A stretch of DNA of 64,000 nucleotides from Anisodus tanguticus (Eukaryota > Streptophyta > Magnoliopsida > Solanales > Solanaceae). Position numbers and translations under genes: made by a program. This document shows, piece after piece, positions 1-11,826 of the stretch; position 1 is the first letter of the stretch, and each line of letters opens with the position of its first letter. Below the pieces are notes generated by a model. That model worked only from the letters and a program-made list of their open reading frames with translations. It did no database searches and was not told the origin of the DNA. The stretch covers positions 21,092,142 through 21,156,141 of the forward strand of contig CM067555.1 in assembly GCA_034509755.1 (NCBI GenBank), in the 5' to 3' direction.

Positions 1-156
1 GGCAATAGCCGATAAACCGAGAACCCCACTTTCTTGTCCATTTTTTGGGTCGACCCGAATATAACCAAGACCCAACACACTTACACACTTACACCCATTC
101 TTATATGCATCAGATTGATATCGGAGTGAGATGACCCAGTCTCACGCTTTGACACT

Positions 157-593
157 ATGGCACATGTAAATGATGAACTTATGAGGGCCTTAACCAAAAT
201 AGTTGCGGAGCAAGTGTAACTATTAAGGAAGGAATTTGTGAATCGAGTCATCATCAATGACGTCAAATCTGGAGAGGAGGTTGCTCAAAACAACCCGAAA
301 CACATTGAAGGCGATGCACAAGAAGAACCGAAGCTTGAGAGGGAGGATGACCGTACCTTACAGTTTGATCTCCCCACATTTAATGGTAACTTAGACCCGG
401 AGGAGTTTCTCAAATGGCTAAGAGCCATTGAGAGACTATTTGAGTTTAAACAATACGACGACCGTAAGTGCTTCAAGGTGGACATATTGAAGCTAAAATC
501 ATTTGCCTCCGTATGGTATGAGAATCTAAAGACAAGCCAGAGAAGACTCAGCAAAACCAAGATTGATTTTGGGAGAAATTTAAAACCCACTTG
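157..593 (+). pseudogene. gypsy gag fragment (capsid-type domain)
   Basis: The frame opens at an ATG at 157 (MAHVNDELMRALTKIVAEQV) and meets a TAA at 217. The same frame then continues through 238-593. From about 360 it carries the plant retrotransposon Gag signature, with the motifs LPTFNG, EEFLKWL, AIERLF and a terminal VWYENL. A frameshift after about 590 moves the remaining Gag into other frames (to about 830), with further stops. Structural Gag would package element RNA; this copy cannot make a full protein. Confidence 0.75.
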
Positions 594-825
594 AAGAGGA
601 AGTTCTTACCACGAGAATATGAGCAAGATCTCTACCTTAAACTCACTAGTCTTCGGCAAGGTGTTCTTAATGTCGAAGAGTACGTCCGTCCGGGAGTTTG
701 AAAATGTCACAATGTTATGTGACTTGGAGGAAAAGGAAACACAATGTACTGCGCGATTCATAGGAGGTTTGAATGCGGAAATACAATAGAAAGTTGAAGT
801 ATCCACTTACCACACATTTGAGGAT

Positions 826-1095
826 ATGTGTCACCTGGCACTAAAGTTTGAGAGGCAACAAAATAAAAGTGCTACTAGGCCCTATACCAAAACCGTTAGT
901 ATCAAAGAAAAGGGTAGTACTTTGTACTCTAACCCTTTGTATAAACAAGACGACACGGGCAAGGACAAGGGAAAGAAGATAGAAGTTGACAAAGGATTCG
1001 AAAGATGTGGCACAAGATGTTTCAAGTGTCAAGGCCTTGGACACTTCACAACAGAGTGCCCCAACCCGAGAGTCATGACACTAGAGGAGCACTAA
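826..1095 (+). pseudogene. gypsy gag C-terminus with CCHC zinc knuckle
   Basis: A lysine-rich stretch is followed by the zinc knuckle CFKCQGLGHFTTEC (CX2CX4HX4C, about 1018-1059), the nucleocapsid RNA-binding motif of Gag. It lies between the capsid fragment and the protease fragment, as expected for gag-pro order. It belongs to the same broken reading frame series as the gag fragment at 157-593. Confidence 0.75.
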
Positions 1096-1099
1096 GAAT

Positions 1100-1669
1100 G
1101 TGGAGATGCCTTTGTTGTGGAAGAACCCGAGGTGGGAGAAAGTCAAGAGGAGGCACGAGACCCTTGCGGAAGATGGTGTGAGCCTAGTTCTCCACCATGT
1201 ACTGAGTATGCTACTAGGAAAACTTAAAGAATCGCAAAGGGAACAAATCTTCTACACCCGATGCAAGGTGAAGGACCGAGTGTGTAACATGATTGTTGAT
1301 GGAGGAAGTTGTCCTAACATGAATTCCATTGAGATGGTAAAAAAATTGCAATTGCCGACCCGTGTCCATCCCAAACCCTACAATCTTCGATGGGTGAACA
1401 AGGCAAACGGGCTAAGAGTGGCCAAACAAGTCCTTGTTAGTTTCCGAATTAGAGGATATGAAGATGAAATATGGTGTGATATCCTACCCATGGATGCATG
1501 TCATATCTTGTTAGGGAGGCTATGGCAATATGACCGAAAGACCATACATAATGGAGAGGACAACACCTACTCCTTCCACAAAGATGGCAAAGATTTCCAG
1601 TTGAGACCTTTACCACCTAGAAAGGTAAGGGAAATAAAGATTCAAAATTCACAAAGGCATCAAACCTAA
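1100..1669 (+). pseudogene. gypsy aspartic protease fragment
   Basis: Residues around 1270-1560 match the retropepsin-like domain of plant gypsy elements: VCNMIVDGGSCPNMNS holds the active-site loop (D-G-G-S here; many relatives use D-S/T-G), and later comes CDILPMDACHILLGRLWQYD, the conserved ILLGRPWQ-type strand. The role would be polyprotein cleavage. The frame closes at 1669, and a linker (KPNPKLAYLRSG style) follows with stops. Confidence 0.75.
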
Positions 1670-2463
1670 TCCGAAGCTCGCGTACTTGAGGAGCGGAAAG
1701 AAGAAGAAGGGCCAAAGAAGCGGAGACCTATGGAGATGTTGGTGTGTGAAGGAAAGGAAAGTCGTATGGAAGACATGGAGGATAATAAAGTAGCAAAACA
1801 AGGTTGGACTCTCTTCACTCATCCATTGTATGATCAAACAAATGTGGAAGAAAATGTCGGCTCAAAAGGAACCTTAGAGGTTTCGGAACTTGCACTACCG
1901 AGTGGTCCAACAACCGGACCACCTCCAACAAATGATGTCCGTGCCCTTAAGATAGTTCCCGAAAGATGGCTACCTATCTATGATGATAACTCGAAGGGGA
2001 CTTTCGAGTTGATTTTCCAAGTAGACCTTTGTTCATGCACGGTACCATTGTGTTGGTGCCTAGGAAAAATAAAACTTGGTGCATATGTGTCAATGGCCAT
2101 ACAGATCTCAACTTTGCTTTGAGGTACAAACCACTAATATCGAGAGTAATTGGCTATTAGGGTGACTTGAAAAGAGCTAAGTTTCTTCCCAAGATAGTTT
2201 TGAAAGATGGCTCCCAACTAATGAAGACCCGAGAAGGAATTGAATGAAAATGAGTAGTCAAGGTGCAATATGGAACTCTTTCGGGTAGAGCATGAGGTCG
2301 TCAGGGGATGGCTGATCCGAGGGTGTAAGGACCTTTGCCTTAAATCATCCGAGGTAAACCAAGGTCGACTCAAGATTTCAAGTGCTATCCGGGACTATGG
2401 TTTGATTCCCCCTACCATCGTGTAATCCAAGATCGTGAGTATGTTGCTACCCCTATCACGGTC

Positions 2464-2762
2464 GTGAAAGAACTCTTTCGGGTAGAGCATGAGGTTGTTA
2501 CCACACTAAGACAAAAGCAAGAACTCGTGAGTCACTATGATGAGAAATTGAAGGGTGCACATCTTAACACTTTGACATATGACTCGTTGAGCAAGTGGAA
2601 GGAGTACTTGAGGGATAGTCCCTTCCATTTGTTGGCCAAATATCGATAAAGCTCGTGCAAGAAGCAAGACGAAGGCATAGGTACAACGTGGTATGATAAT
2701 GAAGTGTCCTCTTACTTGAACCGCGAGAATTTGAGGACAAATTCTTTCGAAGAATGGGAGAT
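2464..2762 (+). pseudogene. gypsy polyprotein C-terminal remnant
   Basis: An open stretch reads FRVEHEVVTTLRQKQELVSHYD and, after frame breaks, ends with NRENLRTNSFEEWEID just before the LTR-like sequence. The closing LRTNSFEE pattern is typical of the end of plant gypsy polyproteins. The intervening RT-RNase H-IN region has been deleted. Confidence 0.5.
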
Positions 2763-2763
2763 T

Positions 2764-3715
2764 GATGTTAAAAAGGGTCCCGGACTTGGTTCCTTAACTC
2801 AAGTTAAGAAGTGACGTCCCGAGATTGCCAATGGTTAGCCTTCAATATACGTCTAAGGGCCTAGAATTGTATGGGGTATGGAGCGGATTATGAGACAATA
2901 CTTGATTGTCTCAAAGGATTGTCAATTATTCGGCCTTAGTGTTGGTTTTGGCCGAGACTATGCTTTTAATTTGTTGTCTTTAATTTCTTAGATTAATTAC
3001 TAGTTCAATTAGGACCCCATTAAAGCCATGTAATAACCCCTAGATTGCCTTAGGACACATTCAATGCACTATGTAAGAAGGGTGACTAGGTCGAAGGGGT
3101 TTCATCCAAATGGTGACTTGGCCGAGGATTGAACAATGTAGCAAAGGCAAATGCATCATCTAGAAGGTGTGGTATTTAAGAGGATAATTCGTACATAAAC
3201 TTCCTTAATTGGAGGACATCAAGATGAACTTGAAGAAGCCGAAAAGTTGGTCGAACCACTCTCCCAACCGATCAGCCAAGATGCATGCCCACTCTCCAAG
3301 AAGTTCATTTAAGAGTTAACTAGTTCATATGTGGAAGCCACCAAGAAAGATTCTAGAACACATGGCAGATCGGTATTCATCCCCCTCGGTCGAATAGCCC
3401 TTCCCCTCCCCCGTTCCCACCTTGGTCGAATGGCTTATGTTTGTGTCCCTTGTATTTCCCTTCTAGAGTGGTCCTTTTGCCACTATAAATAGGACCCTTA
3501 GGACATTGTAATGGAAAGTTTTTTATGATATATAAAAAGTGAGTTTTACTCAAAAGATAAGGTATTCAACCCGGGGTTGTATACATTAGTTGGTCCTATG
3601 GGAGGGCGGTATATCTTGTGTTATCTTTTAGGTTCCGGTCACCCTCACTTGGTTAGTATTGAGCATTGTAGTCAGCAACCTCAATCTAATCCTTTTCCAA
3701 TTGACCAAACGTATC
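2764..3715 (+). repeat. Probable 3' LTR of the first gypsy element
   Basis: Begins just after the polyprotein end and has an LTR-like layout: about 720 bp, then a TATA box (CTATAAATAG, near 3482-3491), then a presumptive R-U5 region. The right boundary is approximate because the 5' LTR is not in the window for comparison. I did not find a clear primer-binding site next to it. Confidence 0.5.
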
Positions 3716-4150
3716 TTGGTGTCGACTCGAGCATTAAATCCCTCGTGTCAATATCCTTGCCACATCGACCGTATAACACTTGGTGTGTGCTAGGGTTTGC
3801 ACCTAGCATCCCGTGTCCATTCTTCGTCCAAGTTATTTGTTTCCTTGCTCCACTATACACCACACCATCCCTCCAACCTCCATGCAAAGGGCCACTGCCC
3901 GAATCCACCCACATCCCCACGCAAACAAAACCAACCTTACCAACATCCCTACCAAGTTCCCCTTATCGGACCTCACTGTCCCAATTCATCTCCGAGACCT
4001 TACCACCACTAAGCCACCAAAGTCCTGCCACCACAATCTCCCGCAACACCCCCAGGACATCCCTCTACAACGCCAAAACCCACTTCTTCCTAAAACTACC
4101 TGAAACAGTCACCAAACTCCACATTACCGGCAGAACCCGATAAACCCGAG
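3716..4150 (+). other. Leader-like sequence after the LTR
   Basis: This C-rich stretch ends with a segment (about 4130-4162) that resembles the first 33 bases of the window, both reading GGCA...CCGATAAACC...GAGA...CACT. At the window start this segment lies upstream of gag, so here it may be the untranslated leader of a second copy following the LTR. The 188-codon open frame at 3577-4143 has no recognisable domain and runs from the LTR into this low-complexity sequence; I do not treat it as a gene. Confidence 0.35.
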
Positions 4151-7100
4151 ACCTCACTGTGAATTTGAGTAGAAGTCTACTTTTAGTCCAACAATATTAT
4201 CCAATAACACTTGCATTGTTTTGAAAATATCCTTTTAAGGTTAAAAAGAGTACAATTCATTTATAGGACAAGCTTTTGGCTTTTTTGAAAGATGTATAAA
4301 GACAAACTTTTTTCCTTTTTATTCATGTTATATTCTCCAAAGGCCAAGTCATATTTCATAAGCCCAAAACCTGTCACCTTAACTCAAGTCCAAGATAGGT
4401 GTTTTTGTCCAAAATCAGTTAGTTTGACTTAGCCCGTAATATCGGTTTTTAAAAAAAAGTCATTTCTGGTCCAAATGAGATTCCAAAATGTGTTTTCGAC
4501 CGCCCATTTATTACTTTTCCGCCGAGCAGGCCTGACTTGAGTCCATCAAAAATCATAGGCAGTCCAAACAAAGTCCAATTTGATTTCTTTACCCTTTTCT
4601 AAACAAGTGCCTTTTAAACAAAGTTCACCGTTTGGTGCCTTTTAAACAAAGTTCAAATTATTTTTAAAGTCCAATTTATGAGTTTAAATATTCAAAGCAT
4701 GTCTTGCCCAAATATAAAACCAACTTTTTATTTCCAGATTTCTTTTTAAGGTCAAAACAGCCCTTTTTCATTTAATCTACCAAAAATGTAACACAAAGTC
4801 CAGTTTCTATTTAAATTCAGAATTTTAAACAAGTTTGGAAACTCAATTTTTTATAGTGATCCTATTTAAATGATGTACATATCATTGCCTACCCCAAATT
4901 TGTAATCATAATAAAGGGTTCCAATATATATTAAAGTATGTTTGTTTACAAAAAATACGATACATTTAATATACATAAAAGGAAATATAAGAGTTTAGTT
5001 TAGGCTGGTGGGCCTACCTAAGCCCACCAGTTACTATTTTCACCCATAGTTGGGCCTTCAAATGTGCAACTACCATGATATCGGACTCGATCAAAGGAAA
5101 TTTCAGTTGGGTTGTAACCCAACTTGGCTGAATGTGCAACATTCTCGAGTAATTTGTTCTCGGCTGAATGAAGTAGGGGCCCATCTCGTCGTGATGCAGT
5201 AGGATAAACAAGGGGAAAACAAGGGTACTAGTTAGAAAGCCTCTAAAATATCTAATAATAATTCACGTAAATTACTACGCAATTAACGAGAATAATCATG
5301 CAAGAATTGTCGATTATGGACTGTTAACAATTAAAATAGAAGATAAGACCATCTAACACTTAGCACAATTATAACAGATGGATCAGGCTTAATTTGAATT
5401 AACAGTACAAAGGGAAGGGGAAGAACAGATGGGCCAAGCCCAATTTCAATACACAGACAGAGAATACGAGTGAAATTAATGGGTCAGGCCCAGTCAGATA
5501 AGTTACAAAGAGGTAATGAAAAGAGTTTATAGAAATAGGCTAAGCCCAACCAGTTTCAAGCCAATACAAGTGATATACAAGAGAACATACCGCCTTTATA
5601 CATCTAATACACCAAGTATACTAGATATATTAACTGTGTATACCGAACATGTATATCAGCACTCACATAATATAGCATAAAGAAAAGACAAGAAAGACAT
5701 GACCAGACTTACTTCATACCATTGTCAACTCCTAATGGCATATATACACATTTAGAGACACATGGGAGGTTAAATAGGCATATGAAAAGTGTGGACATGG
5801 CTAAACAAATGTCAAAACATACGACTTAAGCTTATATCAGACAAAAACATTTAAGGCAGATACACGAGGGTCATGAAGAGATGAAACAAATCCATAATCA
5901 CATAACTAAGCATGGCTAAGTGTGAAGACTCTTGATCTCAGTAATGAACCAACAAATTATCCCTATATGCAAGATTCAGGCAACATAGAGACTAAGCAAC
6001 AACCAGTAAGCATGCTAAATGACATAAAGAAACTGAATTAATATATACTTAAATGACACAAGAGTTAAGTCAGACCTACAACCCCTAGTGGACTTGACAA
6101 AGCAATTCAACAAGTATAAGATTGAACCTTTCAGAGATCTGATAACATATATGCTTAACTAAACTCCTCTAGTTCTGAGTATACATATAGTCATATGAGC
6201 ATATTAAAGAGGCAAGATTAAGCAGGTTAAGCAAGCAGACAAGAAACAAATTTAGTCTGATAAGCAGATCATATTAAACACAATATTGTCTTAGCAATAC
6301 ATAAAAGGGCATACTTATGCAAGGTAAATGACAAAACTGATCCATCCTAACATGGCATGTTAAGTCTGTCTATCTTAGGGTATTTAAGTCATAACCAAGC
6401 CCTTGAATCATCAGAATAATGCATATGAATCACAAAACCTATGAGATATGAACTAGGCTAGCCTTAACAGGTATATGATATTCAAAACCAAACTTAACTT
6501 GACATAAATGAACACAACACATAGGCAAATGAATAAATTTGAACCAAACTAAACAAAACCACCACTTTTAGTGCAGATTTACCTAGCATTCTTTATCTTG
6601 ACATGTACTAAGCCTCCCTTCAGGGGTGACAAACATCCTAAGTTAGTTTCAACACCTTTGAAGTCTCAGAACTGCCATGGTATTTGCAAGATGATCTAAA
6701 CAAGTTTTTCTAGTTCCATTTTAAACTCAGACTAAGCTTTAACCTATACAAGATATGAACACAACTTGGACAGAGTGTTCTCCCTCAATGCTGTTAACCA
6801 ACAACTAACATTGAGTCATTTTAGACCTAAACATGCTCCTAACTGCTTTTTGGATGACATTTGGGGACTCAAAGCATTCAGCATAGCATTTAGCCATTTC
6901 GACACAAGATTTTTATTCCTAACATCATATTAACACAGATCTGTCAACTTATCACATATGAGGCTTATATTAAGCTAAACTACACTTCAAAAGGGAGATG
7001 AAAGGACCAGACTTCCTTTTTTTCAGCTACACAGATTCATGAAAATAGTCAAAACTCACATCCCAGTCCAAATAGGCTACATACTTGATTACACATTCAT

Positions 7101-9446
7101 CTAAACAACATATTATAACATATTTGACTTTGTTTATTCCACATATTAATCCAAAACATCCTTGAATACTGTCAAATATCCAAAAACATTAACCATATTC
7201 ATATTGTGAACCATACCAGACCTAAATAAACTAAGACAAATATTAACAGTGTTAAGTATTAAATAAAACATGCTAAACTAATCGTATAAACCCATAGTCA
7301 TAGATCATATAACATAATTTAAACAGAAAATTAAAAGAAATTAAAGGAATAGGGGTTGCTTTGTGTGGAGGCAATCTAGGATGGAAGGGACGCTTGTTCT
7401 TCAACTCTGGACCTCCACCAAATCACACGAAAAAGGAAGGTTTTAGTAGTGAAAGACTAATTAGGCTAAGTATGGATTCCACCAAAGGGCGTGGATCCCA
7501 AATTAAGCAATAACTAGTCAAATATAACTTGAAAATAGCTCTTAACAACGCAAAAGGCAGAAATTCAAGATCGAACCCTTAAAACTAAGGAATAATGTCT
7601 CAATTTATAGACCTCGATGGAAATCCTAGCAGAGCCAAGGATCCGATGTGGGAGAGCTCCTTTTGGGGAAAATTCACTCCAATTGTTCTCAACCAATGAA
7701 AATCCAGAGTTTGAAATTGCTAATGGACAAAACCAATTAAATCATCGCAGAAAAAGCAAAAACCAAATAGAGGGGAAACCTCACCAGTGGGCTCTGCGGA
7801 GTAAGAGCAAACACATTTAATAAATGCATTTGCACAAAGGGATGGACAAAAAATCCGGAGAACCGAAAAAATTGAACTGAATCAGTTGTTTGGTTTGGTT
7901 TTTATTCGGTTTTTTTTAAAAAAATAATTTTTTGAAAAACCGAACCGAATCAGAATTTAGTGATTCGGTTCGATTTTTTAATTTATGATACGTACCGAAC
8001 CGAAAAAACCAAATTAAATATGTAATAAATCTTATTTTTTATTTTAAGCTATTACTATCTCTTGAATCATAGCCATTGAAGTCCATCTATGAAGCTTTTA
8101 TGGAAGTCGAATGCGGCATGAACTTGATTAACATATAATGGAAGCATTGACATAAAAATGTAGGGAGAGAAAGTAGTTGTAAATTGGTAAAACTTTAAAT
8201 GGTCATAACTTTGCGCTCGGATGTCCGTTTTACCCTTTTTTTTTTTATTTTGCGTATTTTTTCGAGACTGGGCAGGCCAAACTACCGCAAGGTGGTTTGG
8301 CGAATCCAATTTTTAGACGTCCATTTTTTCAATCAATTTGTGTTTTCCCCCAAATCGATTTCTAATTTTCCTTTTTCTTTAGTAAATATCTCACGATACA
8401 CAAATAGATTTCAACGTCAAAATTTCATGATAGTGTAGGTGTGAATGTCAATTTTAGTTTTGGAAATACAACTTTTTTAAAAAAAAAAAAAAAAATCCCT
8501 GACCTGACCCGCCCCAACCCATTAGAAAAAACCGATATAATCCGACACGTTCGGCGATATAAACCGAACATATCGGTTTTTTTTTTTTTAAGTTAGATTC
8601 GTTTTTTAAAAAAATAATTTTTATTCGGTTTATATTTTTCGGATACAAAACCGATATGAATCGATATACGCCCACCCCTAGCCCAAAACGAACGGGCAAA
8701 AGACTAGACCAAGATGACGTATACAAGCAGAATCGCCGTTTTTGACAAGGTCGAAGTGATAAGCATCGTTATGGTTTTCTCTTTGCCTAAATCGTGGCAA
8801 ATGAGACAAGGCGTAAGGTTGTATGCTTAAGAGGGGTATTGGGCCGGGTCATGGACCATTTTGGTTTGGGCTCGGTCATTTGAACAAGGAAAGAAAAGGC
8901 CCAAATCATTTAAATACGAATTATGATACAATGGCAACATTTTGGAAATGTGGCCATGTTTTAAATTAAACAAAGACCAAAACATTTCAAATATATCTGA
9001 ATTAGATCAAAAGCTTTAATTTAAGCCTAATTTTGACACTAATTACAATTTTGGAGATTCAAATCATGCCAAATTCCTTTTAATTTAAAAACAATGCTTT
9101 GAAATTGAAATGTAATACCCTTATTATATTTAATTAGACAATTTTCCAACTTTGACGGAGTAGATCATTAATTTTTTAATATTGAGAATTCTTTTAAAAT
9201 AATTATATTTATAATTGTCGGTTAAAATTCCAAAATTATGATTAATGGTCAAAATTATGTAAAATTAGGACATGGTATACAATATATATACCAGGTGATA
9301 TTTTATTAAATTCAATCACAAAATACTCCTGGAATAATTTGTAAAATCACATTCGTCTTGTATAAAATATATTTTACTTCGTTTGTGACTCGGGATCCTT
9401 GAATAATTAAATAAAATTATTGGAGGATAAAAATTAGGTGTCAACA
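4151..9446 (-). repeat. AT-rich LTR-like repeat ending TGTCAACA (minus-strand start TGTTGACA)
   Basis: No gene is visible in this 5.3-kb stretch. Its right end (about 9350-9446) is nearly the same as the sequences ending at 60674 and 61964: a CGTCTTGTA-like block, GAATAATTAAATAAA, then GGAGGATAAAAATTA and the final TGTCAACA. Read on the minus strand this is a TGTTGACA start, typical of an LTR. A block with GGGCC repeats (8840-8900) also recurs near 60080. I infer an LTR or LTR fragment of a large gypsy (possibly Ogre/Tat-type) family; the left boundary is unknown and an hAT-like element interrupts it. Confidence 0.4.
7838..8688. mobile_element. hAT-like non-autonomous element (CGGTT/AACCG-rich)
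   Basis: The two ends are inverted and rich in ACCGAA/TTCGGT motifs. The left end starts AGGGATGGAC and the right end closes CGCCCACCCCT, the complement of the AGGGGTGGGCG end known from many plant hAT-type elements. The centre (about 8040-8460) has no transposase. A matching 8-bp target duplication is not visible, so the ends may have decayed, or two elements may be nested. Confidence 0.45.
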
Positions 9447-10166
9447 GGAATAACTTGAAAGTTACACTGCAAATACTTCTTTTCCGATGCTAAAAGTTAA
9501 AAGTATGCTCCGAAAATAATGTGCAGAACAATGAGCTCAGAAATCTATGCAAAGTATTTATATGAAAGGGACAAAAAGTATAAAACAGTAGCTGACGGGT
9601 CGTAATGCCTGACCAAAATGCGGTCGCATCAAGAGTATATGGTCGCATTCTGGCCGCATTCTCATGTCTGAATTACTTCCCGCTCGGTATGCGACGTGTA
9701 TGCAATACATCATTCTTTGGAATGCGGTCGCATACTTCAGGAGACACCAAATTTTCATCATTTTGTCCTTCTTCACTATTTTATCTCAGCTTTAGGTATG
9801 CGATCACATTTCTAGTATGCGGTGTCGCATTACCGCCTTTTTCGTTCAGCTCACTGGTTGATTTTCTCGAGAGTATGAGACCACATTTGAGGGATTGCGG
9901 TATCGCATACTTAACGCATCGGACTTGATTCTGTCAACTTTTCTGCTCAGAATTTGCAGTCCGTTGCGACCGCATACAGTATATGCAGTGCAACATCTCC
10001 ATCGCATTCAAGTGTTGTTTTAGACTTTTTCTACTATTTTGTTCCTTTTTATTCTTTGAGCGTCAAATACCTAAAAACACGCAAAAATACTATAAATAAA
10101 GATTGCTTAAAAGACATCTAAAAGTATAAGGAATGAGTGCTAATAATCCTAAAATTCACGACTTAT
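9447..10166. other. Non-coding stretch rich in ATGCGGTCGCAT-like motifs
   Basis: No gene is supported. Between 9615 and 10010 variants of TGCGGTCGCAT, GCGACCGCAT and TGCGGTATCGCAT recur at short intervals. Similar GCGA/TCGC-rich sequence occurs at 51250-51460. The 107-codon open frame at 9605-9928 runs through these motifs and has no domain character. Confidence 0.4.
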
Positions 10167-11112
10167 CAATGACCAAAAAATAATTTTGTCACAATTTTAA
10201 TGACGGATTTGTGACTAAATGTGTGTCTCAATTTAAGATGGATTTTGTCAATCCGTCTCAAATTTTCTGACGTAAAATAAATCAAAATCGTCACAATTTG
10301 TGATGGATTAAAGATAGTTCCATCACAAAATTTTATTTTATTTTTAAAATATATAATAATTAATTAATATTTTATTTACCAATATTTAATATTCAATTAG
10401 ATTTAGAATTAATTATTTATTACAGATGTTGATGAATAATAATAATTTAATTGAAAAATTATATTTCTAAAGGCTATCCATCTCACTCATTTATATACAC
10501 CATTTTGCCTTCATATTTGCTCGTCTCTGGTATGGGACAATTATTTTGACAAAATTTGTGAGGAAAATATCTGTCACATATATGTCACTAAATTTTGTGA
10601 AAGAAGTTTTCATCACAAAATTTATTAAATTTTATTTATTAAATAATTTGTTTCAAATTTTTAATTTTCGTCACTATTATTTGACATCCATCACAATTTT
10701 GTGACGGAGTAACACATCCGTCACAATTTTGTGACGACAGGTACGTCATGAATTTTATTTTCATATAAGGAAATTATCTAGATAAAATTTATGACGGATT
10801 ACTCTGTTTGTTACAATTGTGTGACGGATTTGTGACAAATCTTCATTTTCATCATACTTTTGTGATGAATTTGTGATAATTTTTTATTTATGTCACAAAC
10901 TTGTGACGGAATTGTGATGGATTATTACTTCCGTCTCAAATTTGTGATGGAGTTGTGATAGATCATCATGTCAGTCACAAATTTTGTTTAAACTAGTTAA
11001 TTTTGACACAAATTCGTCACAATTTTGCCTGTCATAAATATTGTGTCACAATTTTGTGATGGATTATTTTATCATAAATATTATGTCACAATTTTTTATT
11101 TTTCTTGTAGTG
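10167..11112. mobile_element. CACTA (En/Spm)-like non-autonomous element
   Basis: The right end is a clear CACTA-type terminus: on the minus strand it reads CACTACAAGAAAAATAA from 11112. The left end near 10167 (CAATGACCAAAAAATAA) is a decayed match. The interior repeats TCCGTCAC, TGTGACGG and ATTTTGTGA in both orientations many times, as in the subterminal transposase-binding repeats of this superfamily. No transposase is present. A 3-bp target duplication could not be confirmed because the left end is uncertain. Confidence 0.6.
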
Positions 11113-11821
11113 AGTAGATTAATGGGAGGTAGTCTTTTGATTGATGTTGAGTAACATTTTCAAGCTGGCGAAATGAAGGGAACTGAGGGAGAGTAGAACT
11201 GTTCCATGGTAGTGAAGCTCATATTGGATGATGTCCAAGAATTTTTTTCTTAGAGCCGTGACTGAGAATATTAGTTGATTCCACAGTTCCACTCTTGGAA
11301 AAACATGTGAGATCACAGTAGAAAATGAAGTAAAATTCGTAAAAGGGAGAGTAAAAGATGATTCACGTATTTTTTTATTATTATAAACTGTCCAAATTTT
11401 CCTTTAAATATTTAATAAAAAATACGTGAGTATTATATTAGAGTAAACCAAACCAATAAAAAAAAAAAAGGAGAGAATGATTGAAATATTACTCGCACGT
11501 GATATTTCTGTCGAAATTATGATTAGTTTATCATGATGATTAAGCGACAAATTGAGCTAAAAATATGTACTCTTATTAGTTAACCACATGTTAGTTAAAC
11601 ACGTGTTTTTTCCTCGGAAAGTATAACCAGATGGGAGCAATCACAAGCATCAAACACACTACAGAGTCTGCATGTGAAAGGAATTAGATAGATATCCCTC
11701 AATTATAACTACCCTAATTTGTGGTTTTCATCATATGAATTTAACCATACATTTACAATTTACTTGACTCATAATTATGATGTGATAATGGTGGACACAT
11801 TAATACATATCTTGAGGAGCA
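11113..11821. other. AT-rich intergenic sequence, nothing recognised
   Basis: About 700 bp between the CACTA-like element and the copia 5' LTR. No convincing gene, repeat terminus or RNA gene seen. It ends with AGTTG (11822-11826), the left target-site copy of the copia insertion. Confidence 0.5.
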
Positions 11822-11826
11822 AGTTG

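Larger units (their letters stand above)
1..3720 (+). mobile_element. Degenerate Ty3/gypsy element, 5' LTR outside window
   Basis: Gag, zinc knuckle, aspartic protease and a polyprotein C-terminus occur in order on the plus strand, followed by an LTR-like stretch with a TATA box. Most of reverse transcriptase, RNase H and integrase is missing: between about 2040 and 2460 only a trace resembling the start of RT can be read. The frame is broken many times. Protease style is that of plant chromovirus-like gypsy elements, but without RT I cannot fix the lineage. The 5' LTR must lie left of the window. Confidence 0.8.

Noticed and set aside
3577..4143. 188-codon plus-strand frame
   Set aside because: Runs from LTR into C-rich leader-like sequence. 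Low complexity, no motif, overlaps other long frames from the same base composition.
8067..8726. Overlapping 79-90 codon frames on both strands
   Set aside because: Lie inside the hAT-like element with long A/T runs. No motif and no partner frame.
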